Of a DNA stretch of 8,703 bases, positions 1 through 6,145 are shown one piece after another. Made by a program: the position numbers and the translations under genes. The notes beneath the pieces are model-generated. The model made no database searches, was not told the origin of the DNA, and saw only the letters and a program-made list of their open reading frames with translations. Each line of letters opens with the position of its first letter. The stretch's first letter is position 1. The DNA is taken from contig PXSV01000045.1 of assembly GCA_003022685.1 (NCBI GenBank), positions 8,167-16,869 of the forward strand, written 5' to 3'. The stretch is from Halobacteriales archaeon SW_9_67_24 (GTDB lineage: Archaea; Halobacteriota; Halobacteria; Halobacteriales; Halococcaceae).

Positions 1-11
1 ACTTCGAGATC

Positions 12-32
12 CCGAAAATCGGAGATTTTCGG
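12..32. repeat. Perfect 9-bp inverted repeat upstream of the ribosomal operon
   Basis: CCGAAAATC is followed by the spacer GGA and then GATTTTCGG, giving a perfect 9-bp stem with a 3-base loop. It lies about 65 bases before the L39e start and upstream of the proposed promoter. It could be the terminator hairpin of a gene left of the window, a regulator site, or a dispersed haloarchaeal palindrome. The sequence does not decide between these. Confidence 0.6.
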
Positions 33-65
33 ACGACAGCAAAAGGTGGGCGGGAAGGAACAACG

Positions 66-72
66 ATTTAAG
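66..72 (+). promoter_or_regulatory. Putative TATA box for the rpl39e operon
   Basis: The AT-rich run ATTTAAG stands out in GC-rich surroundings, with its centre about 28 bases before the L39e ATG. In archaea this spacing puts the transcription start at or next to the start codon, so the mRNA would be nearly leaderless, which is common in haloarchaea. No ribosome-binding site is visible between the box and the ATG, which agrees with this. Confidence 0.4.
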
Positions 73-96
73 CCACGCCGGCCGAATACGCCCATC

Positions 97-249
97 ATGG
101 GTAAGAACTCGAAAGCCAAGAAGAAGCGGCTGGGGAAGCTCGAACGCCAGAACTCCCGGGTGCCGGCGTGGGTCATCATGAAGACCGACCGCGACACGAT
201 GCGCAACCCGAAGCGGCGCAACTGGCGGCGGTCGAACACCGACGAATGA
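97..249 (+). CDS. rpl39e: 50S ribosomal protein L39e
   Basis: This is the 50-residue L39e, a small basic protein of the archaeal and eukaryotic large ribosomal subunit that lines part of the peptide exit tunnel. Family hallmarks are visible: a Lys-rich N-terminus (KAKKKR), the core LERQNSRVPAWV, and the Arg-rich end KRRNWRRSNTDE. The ATG at 97 is chosen because it gives the usual length of about 50 residues. The frame is open back to a GTG at 46, but that 17-residue extension is not like the family and would overlap the likely promoter. The gene opens the operon. Its TGA overlaps the ATG of rpl31e by ATGA, which suggests translational coupling. In eukaryotes this tunnel region lies close to where nascent chains meet SRP, so the presence of SRP genes nearby is fitting. 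Confidence 0.96.
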   Translation: MGKNSKAKKKRLGKLERQNSRVPAWVIMKTDRDTMRNPKRRNWRRSNTDE

Positions 250-524
250 GTGCCGAAGAGTTCGAGGAGCGGGTCGTGACGGTCCCCCTCAGGGACGTGA
301 AGGCGGGCGCGAACCACGAGGGCGCGGACCGGGCGATGACGCTCATCCGGGATCACCTCGCACAGCACTTCAAAACCGATCACGACGCGGTGCGGCTCGA
401 CCCCTCGATCAACGAGGCGGTCTGGGCGCGCGGCCGGGGCAACCCCCCGAGCAAGCTCCGCGTGCGGGCGGCGCGGTTCGAAGAGGAAGGCGAGCGCGTG
501 GTCGAAGCCGAGCACGCGGAGTAG
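246..524 (+). CDS. rpl31e: 50S ribosomal protein L31e
   Basis: This is ribosomal protein L31e, 92 residues, found at the tunnel-exit rim of archaeal and eukaryotic large subunits. The family pattern is clear: an N-terminal EERVVTVPLRDVKAG strand, a helix with RAMTLIRDHLAQHF, then the DPSINEAVWARGRGNPPSKLRVRAARFEE segment that contacts rRNA, and a short acidic tail. The ATG at 246 overlaps the L39e stop codon by ATGA and gives a normal family N-terminus. A longer reading from 168 would overlap most of L39e and has no family similarity. The stop codon is one base away from the GTG start of tif6, so the three genes are read as one unit. Confidence 0.96.
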   Translation: MSAEEFEERVVTVPLRDVKAGANHEGADRAMTLIRDHLAQHFKTDHDAVRLDPSINEAVWARGRGNPPSKLRVRAARFEEEGERVVEAEHAE

Positions 525-525
525 C

Positions 526-1191
526 GTGCTCCGCGCGGCCTTTTCCGGTTCGGCGTACGTCGGCGTCTTCGCCCGAGCCACCGACGACTGCTTGCTCGTT
601 CGGCCCGACATCGACGACGGCCTTCTCGCGGCGCTGACCGACGAGCTCGGCGTCCCCGCAGTACGGACCACAGTCGCTGGCTCCGGCACCGTCGGCGCGC
701 TCGTCGCGGGCAACTCCAACGGGTTGGTGACGAGCAGCCGTCTCACCGACGTCGAGCGCGACCGGCTCGACGAGGCGCTCGACGCACCGATCGCGGAGCT
801 GCCTGGCCGAATCAACGCCGCCGGCAACGTCGTGCTTGCGAACGACCACGGGGCGTACCTCCATCCAGACCTCCCCGACGAGGCGGTATCGATCGTCGAG
901 GAGCATCTCGACGTGCCAGTGGACCAGGGCGTTCTCGCGGGCGTTCGAACCGTCGGGACGGCGGCGGTCGCCACCAACCAGGGAGTGCTCTGTCACCCGA
1001 AGAGCACCGACGAGGAGCTGGATCACGTCGAGCAGCTCCTCGACGTGCCCGCCGACATCGGCACCATCAACTACGGCGCGCCGGTCGTGGGTTCGGGGCT
1101 GCTCGCCAACTCTCACGGGTACGTCGCGGGCGAGGAGACGACGGGTCCCGAGCTGGGCCGGATCGAGGACGCGCTCGGCTACATCGAGTGA
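526..1191 (+). CDS. tif6: Translation initiation factor aIF6, ribosome anti-association factor
   Basis: This is aIF6, 221 residues, the normal length. It binds the 50S subunit near L23/L24e and the sarcin-ricin loop and prevents premature joining with 30S. In eukaryotes eIF6 also takes part in large-subunit maturation. The protein has the five-fold quasi-symmetric pentein layout. The repeated signature is visible as GNSNG, ANDHG, ATNQG and ANSHG, each followed by a charged helix such as RDRLDEALDAPI or LDHVEQLLDVP. The start is a GTG one base after the rpl31e stop, and the product begins MLRAAFSGSAYVGVFARA, which fits the family start. It has no promoter of its own and is cotranscribed with the ribosomal protein genes. 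Confidence 0.96.
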   Translation: MLRAAFSGSAYVGVFARATDDCLLVRPDIDDGLLAALTDELGVPAVRTTVAGSGTVGALVAGNSNGLVTSSRLTDVERDRLDEALDAPIAELPGRINAAGNVVLANDHGAYLHPDLPDEAVSIVEEHLDVPVDQGVLAGVRTVGTAAVATNQGVLCHPKSTDEELDHVEQLLDVPADIGTINYGAPVVGSGLLANSHGYVAGEETTGPELGRIEDALGYIE

Positions 1192-1202
1192 ACAGGTAAG
1201 AC

Positions 1203-1210
1203 AACATACT
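1203..1210 (+). promoter_or_regulatory. Possible weak TATA box before the small ORF and pfdA
   Basis: AACATACT is a short AT-richer stretch centred about 28 bases before the ATG at 1236. It could start a leaderless transcript that covers the 22-codon ORF, pfdA and ftsY. The match to the haloarchaeal TATA consensus is poor, so this rests mainly on spacing. Confidence 0.25.
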
Positions 1211-1235
1211 TCCGGCGCGCCCGCCCAACCGGAGT

Positions 1236-1304
1236 ATGGACGAGTTCGTGACACCCGAAACGCATCGATCGAAAGCGGCTGCCGTGCAGGGAGACAACCG
1301 ATGA
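1236..1304 (+). pseudogene. 22-codon ORF in the ribosomal protein LX slot, possible LX remnant
   Basis: From memory, haloarchaeal relatives carry a ribosomal protein LX (L18a/L20a) gene of about 58 codons between tif6 and pfdA. Here the whole gap is about 110 bases, too short for LX in any frame. It holds an ORF that starts MDEFVT, close to the usual LX start (M-x-E/Q-F/Y-T-V). It ends GDNR with its TGA overlapping the pfdA ATG as ATGA, the type of junction expected for an intact upstream gene. The middle does not look like LX. The simplest reading is an in-frame internal deletion that left both ends and preserved coupling to pfdA. It may instead be a chance upstream ORF that only assists pfdA translation. 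Confidence 0.4.
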
Positions 1305-1774
1305 GCCTCGGTGGTGGCGGCGGTGGCGGTCAGCTCGAACAGCTTTCGGAGGAGATCGAGAACCTCGAACGCCACGAGCAGGCGCTCGAAAACGAGATCG
1401 ACCAGTTCCGGGCGGAACAGCGCGAGATCGACGAGGCGACCGAAGCGCTCGACGCGCTCGAAAGCGGCTCCACGGTCCAGGTTCCGCTCGGCGGCGACGC
1501 CTACGTTCATGCCGAGATCCAGGACGTCGACGAGGCGGTCGTGAGCCTCGGTGGCGGGTACGCCGCCGAGCGCGACAAGGCGGGCGCGATCGACACCCTC
1601 GAAACCAAACGCGACGCGCTCGACGACCGGATCGAGGACGTCCGCGAGGAGATCAGCGAGGTCGAGGGCGAACGCAACGAGCTCGAACAGCAGGCCCAGC
1701 AGATGCAACAACAGCAGATGCAGCAGCTCCAGGGACAGATGGGCGGCATGGGTGAAGAGCCGGACGACGAGTAA
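1301..1774 (+). CDS. pfdA: Prefoldin alpha subunit
   Basis: This is the alpha subunit of prefoldin, 157 residues, a cytoplasmic ATP-independent chaperone. Two alpha and four beta subunits form a jellyfish-shaped hexamer that holds unfolded chains for the thermosome. The layout is typical: a Gly-rich N-terminus, a first coiled-coil helix (about residues 8-50, with LEQLSEEIENLERHEQALE), a middle beta-hairpin part with VQVPLGGDAYVHAEI and VVSLGGGYAAER, and a second coiled coil (about 100-145) ending in Gln/Met-rich sequence and an acidic tail. The ATG at 1301 begins MSLGGGGGGG, and the reading frame upstream belongs to tif6 shadow sequence. ftsY starts 9 bases after the stop, so chaperone and targeting genes are coupled. 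Confidence 0.93.
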   Translation: MSLGGGGGGGQLEQLSEEIENLERHEQALENEIDQFRAEQREIDEATEALDALESGSTVQVPLGGDAYVHAEIQDVDEAVVSLGGGYAAERDKAGAIDTLETKRDALDDRIEDVREEISEVEGERNELEQQAQQMQQQQMQQLQGQMGGMGEEPDDE

Positions 1775-1783
1775 GGCCACACG

Positions 1784-3100
1784 ATGTTCGACGGACTCAA
1801 GGACAAGCTCTCTTCCTTCCAGCGCGACGCCGAGGAGGAACTCGACGAGGCGGCCGGCGAGGTCGACGAACCTGAACCGGAGCCCGAAGGCGACGGTGAG
1901 ATCGAAGCCAGCGAGGCCGAGACCGCCGATACCGAAACCGGGGACGAGATCGAAACCGGGGACGGGACCGAGCCCACCCTCGGATCGGACGGCGAAGCTA
2001 CGGCGGAAGCGGCGTCGGCGACCGACGCGACTACCACACCCGATTCGGAAGGTCCCGACGGCGAACCCGCATCAGCAACGGCGGACGAGCTGGCGGAGAG
2101 AACTGACGAGAGCGCCGCCGACGCGGCACGTCGAGGGTGGTCGACGTCGAGGACGAGCAGCGATCAGGAGGAAGGCGAGGCGGAGAGCGACGACAGTGAG
2201 GAGAGCGATCTCGGTCTCGGGACGCGTGCGAAGCTGTTCGCCACCGGCCAGTCGCTGATCGAGGAAGGCGAACTCGACGCCCCGCTGTTCGATCTCGAGA
2301 TGGCGCTGCTCGAAAGCGACGTCGAGATGAGCGTCGCGGAGGCGATCCTCGACCGGCTCCGCGAGGAACTCACCGGCGCGACCCGCGCGCAGGTCAAGAC
2401 CACCGGCACGGTGGTCGAGGAGGCACTCGCCGAGGCGCTCCGAGAGGTGATCAGCGTCGGTCAGTTCGATTTCGACGAGCGGATCGCCGAGGCCGACAAA
2501 CCCGTGACGATCGTCTTCACGGGGATCAACGGCGTCGGAAAGACCACGACGATCGCGAAGCTCGCACGCTACTTCGAGGAGCGCGGGCTCTCGACAGTGC
2601 TCGCCAACGGCGACACCTATCGGGCGGGCGCGAACGAGCAGTTGGGCGAGCACGCCGACCGACTCGGCAAGAAGCTCATCGCCCACGACCAGGGCTCCGA
2701 CCCGGCCGCCGTGCTCTACGACGGCGTCGAGTACGCCGAGGCGAACGACATCGACGTGGTGCTCGGGGACACCGCGGGCCGACTCCACACCTCGAACGAC
2801 CTGATGGCCCAGCTGGAGAAGATCGATCGCGTCGTCGATCCCGACATGACGCTGTTCGTCGACGAGGCGGTCGCGGGCCAGGACGCCACCAAGCGCGCCG
2901 AGGAGTTCGACGACGCTGCGACGATCGACGGCGCGATCCTCGCGAAGGCCGACGCGGACTCCCAGGGCGGCGCGGCGATCTCGATCGCGCACGTCACCGG
3001 CAAGCCGATCCTCTTTCTGGGGACCGGCCAGAGCTACGACGACATCGAGCGGTTCGATCCCGACGTGCTCGTCGATCGGCTGCTCGGCGGCGAGGAGTAA
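1784..3100 (+). CDS. ftsY: Signal recognition particle receptor FtsY
   Basis: This is the SRP receptor GTPase, 438 residues. It docks the SRP54-ribosome complex at the membrane, and the two GTPases activate each other. After a short basic start (MFDGLKDKLSSFQRD) comes a very acidic, low-complexity linker (about residues 17-140), then the N domain and the G domain. G1 is GINGVGKTTT (247-256, Lys253). It is followed by DTYRAGA, then G3 DTAGR (329-333). G5 is seen as GTGQ near the C-terminus. G4 reads AKAD (387-390), where I expect TKAD in haloarchaeal FtsY; the Asp that binds guanine is kept. The rest, including VDEAVAGQDATKRAEEF and the closing GTGQSYDDIERFDPD, is standard. It lies 9 bases behind pfdA and is probably cotranscribed with it. 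Confidence 0.95.
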   Translation: MFDGLKDKLSSFQRDAEEELDEAAGEVDEPEPEPEGDGEIEASEAETADTETGDEIETGDGTEPTLGSDGEATAEAASATDATTTPDSEGPDGEPASATADELAERTDESAADAARRGWSTSRTSSDQEEGEAESDDSEESDLGLGTRAKLFATGQSLIEEGELDAPLFDLEMALLESDVEMSVAEAILDRLREELTGATRAQVKTTGTVVEEALAEALREVISVGQFDFDERIAEADKPVTIVFTGINGVGKTTTIAKLARYFEERGLSTVLANGDTYRAGANEQLGEHADRLGKKLIAHDQGSDPAAVLYDGVEYAEANDIDVVLGDTAGRLHTSNDLMAQLEKIDRVVDPDMTLFVDEAVAGQDATKRAEEFDDAATIDGAILAKADADSQGGAAISIAHVTGKPILFLGTGQSYDDIERFDPDVLVDRLLGGEE

Positions 3101-3159
3101 ACTCTCGTGACGCCCCAATAGAACCACAGACGGCTGCGTTGCCCCCTCGGCGGACCAGT

Positions 3160-3944
3160 ATGACGATCCGACAGGGGTTCATGATCGAGGGGGACGCCAA
3201 CCCCGCAAAATCCTTTGCGTTTGCCGCCGAGCACGGCTTTGAGTTCGTGGAGTTGAACATGGAGAACGGGTTCCAGCGCGCCCGCATCGATACCGATCGG
3301 ATCCATACGTCGGCCGTCGAATACGGGCTCGATCTTGTGGTTCATCTCCCCTATGGGGTTGACGTGGCCTCCCCACACGAGCACGCACGCAGGGGTGCTC
3401 GGCGCGAGATGGCGGCGGCAATGGAAACTGCGGCCGCGATGGATGCCAAGAAGGGCGTCTTTCACGCCCGCTCGTTCGCTAAACCCGACGCATGGGATCA
3501 TGAGTGGGTTCGTGACCTGATCTTCGAGTCGGTCGACGAAGTGAGTGCGGCTGGACCCGCTGTCTTCGAAGCCTGTGCGGAGAACCTGAAAGGACCGTTC
3601 GTCGACGCGAGCGATTTCCCCGCCATCTTCGAGCGCACTGACGCTACCGTTTGTCTAGACACGGGTCATGATACGCTACCGGTTACGACGGTGCATGGCA
3701 GGCCGACCTCATCCGCGAGCACGGCGACCGGATTTCGCACCTCCACTTGAACGACACACGGCGCGACGACAATGACAAGCACTTGCCCGTCGGTATGGGG
3801 CAAATCGATTTCACGGTCATCGCGCGGGCACTCCGCGAGACGGAATGGGCGGGAACCTGCACGCACGAACTGTACTCGTTCGGCCACGACTATGCCGCCC
3901 ACGGGAAAGCTACATTCGACCGATTGCTCGATTCCGAGGCGTGA
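3160..3944 (+). pseudogene. Sugar phosphate isomerase/epimerase-like TIM-barrel protein, frameshifted
   Basis: This encodes a protein of the xylose isomerase-like/AP endonuclease family 2 TIM barrel. Such proteins bind divalent metal and act on sugars or inositol derivatives; the substrate here is unknown. The first frame runs from ATG 3160 and shows GFEFVELNM, VVHLPYGVDVASP, FEACAENLKGPF and CLDTGH. It then turns to nonsense and stops at 3750. From about 3672 the next frame carries on the same protein: YATGYDGAWQADLIREHGDR, HLHLNDTR, HLPVGMGQIDF and a THELYSF end, with its stop at 3942-3944. One base missing near 3670-3671 explains this, since restoring it gives the family motif GHxYATGYDG. 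The repaired product would be about 261 residues, normal for the family. Codon choice is looser than in its neighbours (several TTT, TTG, CTT, GTT, TAT), which suggests transfer or relaxed selection. A sequencing error remains possible. Confidence 0.85.
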
Positions 3945-3959
3945 CCCATCGGCGAACGC

Positions 3960-3965
3960 TTATAC
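3960..3965 (+). promoter_or_regulatory. TATA box for the 36-residue ORF and downstream hydrolase
   Basis: TTATAC is a good haloarchaeal TATA element, centred about 33 bases before the ATG at 3995. It predicts a transcription start roughly 5-8 bases before that ATG. It lies in the short gap after the broken isomerase gene, so the following genes form a separate transcription unit. Confidence 0.5.
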
Positions 3966-3994
3966 CCGATGGCGAATCATCCGATACGAGGCCG

Positions 3995-4105
3995 ATGTCC
4001 GATACGGAACGTTATACTAGCGATACCAACAACGCGTGGGAGCGCGTCAAGCGAAAACACTGGGACCGCGAGTGGGACCTTGACACGATGATCGGCGACG
4101 AATAA
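3995..4105 (+). CDS. Small charged protein of unknown function (36 residues)
   Basis: I do not recognise this ORF. It encodes 36 residues beginning MSDTERYTSDTNNAWERV and ending DLDTMIGDE, with a basic, Trp-containing centre (KRKHWDREWD) between acidic ends. It has no membrane segment, Cys pair or signal peptide. Support for it being a gene is a TATA box about 33 bases upstream, a typical haloarchaeal start (MSDT), coherent amphipathic composition, and a short 16-base gap to the next gene. It could be a small regulatory or adaptor protein. It could also be only a leader that brings ribosomes to the hydrolase gene. Its size is below most gene-finder cut-offs. Confidence 0.55.
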   Translation: MSDTERYTSDTNNAWERVKRKHWDREWDLDTMIGDE

Positions 4106-4121
4106 TGTCGTTCGGTGGTGA

Positions 4122-4619
4122 GTGAGCGTGTATCGCCAGGGCCACGTCGGCGTTGGACTGCTCCTTTACGCGCCGGTGGCCTACGCGGCGCTTTCGGCCG
4201 GTCGATCAGTGCTTGCTGTCGCCGGGTTCGCGGTGATGATCTGGCTCGCCATGCTGCCCGACGTCGATCTGCGGCTCCCGTTCGTCTCCCATCGCGGTCC
4301 GACCCACACCCTCGGGTTCGCGGCGGTCGTCGGGCTCGCGTGCGGTGCGGCCGGCTGGTTCCTCGGGATCGAACTGGTCGTGTTCGAGCCACGGCTGCTC
4401 GGCCCATTCGGGTTCGGTCTCGGCGTCCTGGCGGTCGTCGCACATCTCGTCGCCGACTGGCTGACGCCGATGGAGATCGCCCCGTTCTGGCCGCTTTCGT
4501 CCTATCGGTTCTCGCTCGGGTTCGCTCGCGCGTCAAGCACGCTCGCGAACGGGTTCCTGTTCGTGCTCGGCGTGGGCGCGACCGCAGCGGTGCTATGGCT
4601 CGCGGGGATGATCGGGTGA
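4122..4619 (+). CDS. Membrane-bound metal-dependent hydrolase, YdjM/DUF457 family
   Basis: This 165-residue integral membrane protein looks like the YdjM/LexA-regulated (DUF457) family of putative metal-dependent hydrolases, whose substrate is unknown. Conserved polar residues sit at the edges of four or so hydrophobic helices: His8 in RQGHVG, the LPDVDL pair (Asp47, Asp49), SHRGPTHT (His57, His62), and HLVADWLTP (His108, Asp112). The following PFWPLSSYRF segment is also typical. I give the GTG at 4122 (MSVYRQGH). The GTG at 4128 (MYRQGH) is equally plausible and resembles family starts I remember. GGTGGTGAG just upstream is a weak ribosome-binding site. It follows the 36-residue ORF by 16 bases, so both probably share a promoter. 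No functional tie to SRP is evident. Confidence 0.85.
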   Translation: MSVYRQGHVGVGLLLYAPVAYAALSAGRSVLAVAGFAVMIWLAMLPDVDLRLPFVSHRGPTHTLGFAAVVGLACGAAGWFLGIELVVFEPRLLGPFGFGLGVLAVVAHLVADWLTPMEIAPFWPLSSYRFSLGFARASSTLANGFLFVLGVGATAAVLWLAGMIG

Positions 4620-4711
4620 GCGGCGACGGTCCGGCCATGACGGTGCACTCGTTTCGATGCCACAGCCCCGAAACCGGGAGGACTCTCGGCCGCCAGTCCG
4701 ACGGACAAGCC

Positions 4712-4717
4712 TTTATC
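4712..4717 (+). promoter_or_regulatory. TATA box for srp54
   Basis: TTTATC lies in the 122-base gap before srp54, centred about 27 bases before the ATG at 4742. This spacing predicts a leaderless mRNA. There is no ribosome-binding site before the ATG (ACACCGACAA), which agrees. srp54 is therefore likely transcribed independently of the hydrolase gene. Confidence 0.55.
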
Positions 4718-4741
4718 AGCCACACGACGTAACACCGACAA

Positions 4742-6145
4742 ATGGTACTCGACGATCTCGGGAGTTCCCTGCGGGGAACCCTCGACCGGCTCCAGGGAAA
4801 GACCAGACTCGACGAGGCGGACATCGAGGAAGTCGTCCGGGAGATCCAGCGTTCGCTGATCCAGGCCGACGTCGAGATCGACCTCGTGATGGAGCTCTCC
4901 GAGAGCATCGAGCAGCGCGCGCTCGAAGAGGAGCCGCCAGGCGGGACCACAGCCCGGGACTTCGTCCTCCGGATCGTCTACGAGGAGATGGTCGACCTCG
5001 TCGGCGAGTCGACCGACCTCCCACTCGAATCGCAGACCATCCTGCTCGCCGGCCTTCAGGGATCGGGGAAGACGACGACCGCGGCGAAGATGGCGTGGTG
5101 GTTCTCGAAGAAGGGCCTGCGCCCGGCGGTGATCCAGACCGACACCTTCCGGCCGGGTGCGTACGACCAGGCGAAGGAGATGGCCGAACGCGCGGAGGTC
5201 ACGTTCTACGGCGACCCCGACGCCGAGGACCCCGTCAAGATCGCCCGCGAGGGCCTCGCGGCGACCGAGGAAGCCGACGTCCACATCGTCGACACCGCGG
5301 GTCGCCACGCTTTGGAGGAGGGGCTGATCGACGAGATCCGCGAGATCGACGCGGTCGTCGAACCCGATCGGAGCCTGCTGGTGATGGACGCGGCGCTGGG
5401 CCAGGGAGCGAAGGACCAGGCACGGCGCTTCGAGGAGGCCATCGGGATCGACGGCGTCGCGATCACCAAACTCGACGGCACAGCCAAAGGTGGGGGGGCG
5501 CTCACCGCGGTCAACGAGACCGGCTCCTCGATCGCCTTCCTCGGAACGGGCGAGACGGTACAGGACGTCGAGCGCTTCGAGCCGAACGGCTTCATCTCCC
5601 GACTGCTGGGGATGGGCGATCTCAAGCAGCTCGCCGAGCGGGTCGAGCGCGCGATGGCCGATACCGACACCGACGAGGACGATTGGGATCCCGAGCAGAT
5701 CCTGGAGGGGCAGTTCACCCTGAAGGACATGCGCCACCAGATGGACGCGATGAACAAGATGGGGCCCCTCGATCAAGTTCTCGACATGATCCCCGGATTG
5801 GGCGGCGGGATCAAGGACCAGCTCCCCGACGACGCGATGGACGTCACCCAGGATCGGATGCGGAGCTTCGACGTCGTGATGGACTCGATGACCGAGGACG
5901 AACTCGAAAGCCCCCGTTCAGTGGGCGCGAGTCAGGTCCGCCGGATCGCGCGTGGCAGCGGCCAGCCCGAAGAGCGGGTCCAGGAACTCTTAGAACAACA
6001 CCGGATGATGGAGCGCACCCTGAAACAGTTCCAGGGGATGGGCGACGCCGACATGCAGCGGATGATGAAGCGGATGGAGGGCGGCGACGGTGGCGGCATG
6101 GGCGGAATGGGTGGCATGGGCGGCGGTGGCGGTCCGTTCGGCTGA
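4742..6145 (+). CDS. srp54: Signal recognition particle 54 kDa protein (SRP54)
   Basis: This is SRP54, 467 residues, the GTPase subunit of the signal recognition particle. It binds 7S RNA and hydrophobic signal sequences of nascent chains and delivers ribosomes to FtsY at the membrane. The N domain helices come first (about 1-95). The G domain follows with G1 GLQGSGKTTT (104-113, Lys110), DTFRPGA, G3 DTAGR (184-188), G4 TKLDGT (242-247) and the closing GTGE. The Met-rich M domain begins near residue 295. It holds the signal-binding groove with MDAMNKMGPLDQVLDMIPG and the RNA-binding RRIARGSGQPEERVQELL (from about 400). The protein ends in a Gly/Met-rich tail (GGMGGMGGMGGGGGPFG). All catalytic motifs are intact. 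SRP19 and the SRP RNA are not in this window. Confidence 0.97.
   Translation: MVLDDLGSSLRGTLDRLQGKTRLDEADIEEVVREIQRSLIQADVEIDLVMELSESIEQRALEEEPPGGTTARDFVLRIVYEEMVDLVGESTDLPLESQTILLAGLQGSGKTTTAAKMAWWFSKKGLRPAVIQTDTFRPGAYDQAKEMAERAEVTFYGDPDAEDPVKIAREGLAATEEADVHIVDTAGRHALEEGLIDEIREIDAVVEPDRSLLVMDAALGQGAKDQARRFEEAIGIDGVAITKLDGTAKGGGALTAVNETGSSIAFLGTGETVQDVERFEPNGFISRLLGMGDLKQLAERVERAMADTDTDEDDWDPEQILEGQFTLKDMRHQMDAMNKMGPLDQVLDMIPGLGGGIKDQLPDDAMDVTQDRMRSFDVVMDSMTEDELESPRSVGASQVRRIARGSGQPEERVQELLEQHRMMERTLKQFQGMGDADMQRMMKRMEGGDGGGMGGMGGMGGGGGPFG

Noticed and set aside
46..96. N-terminal extension of L39e from GTG 46
   Set aside because: L39e is about 50 residues in the family, and the extension would overlap the likely TATA box.
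409..1254. Long minus-strand open frame across tif6
   Set aside because: It is antisense to a clearly recognised gene. Its Arg/Val/Asp/Gly composition is what GC-rich antisense frames give, and no family motif is seen.
2072..3127. Long minus-strand open frame across ftsY
   Set aside because: It is the antisense shadow of the GTPase domain, with no recognisable motif and no promoter or start signal.
3139..3159. Upstream TTG start for the isomerase-like gene
   Set aside because: It adds only seven residues that do not fit the family; ATG 3160 gives the expected MTIRQGFMIEG start.
3660..3690. Programmed frameshift in the isomerase gene
   Set aside because: There is no slippery heptamer or clear stimulatory structure at the shift. 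A missing base restores a known motif directly, so a deletion is simpler.
4502..5776. 424-residue minus-strand open frame across srp54
   Set aside because: The sense strand is an intact SRP54 with all GTPase motifs; this frame is open only because of high GC3.
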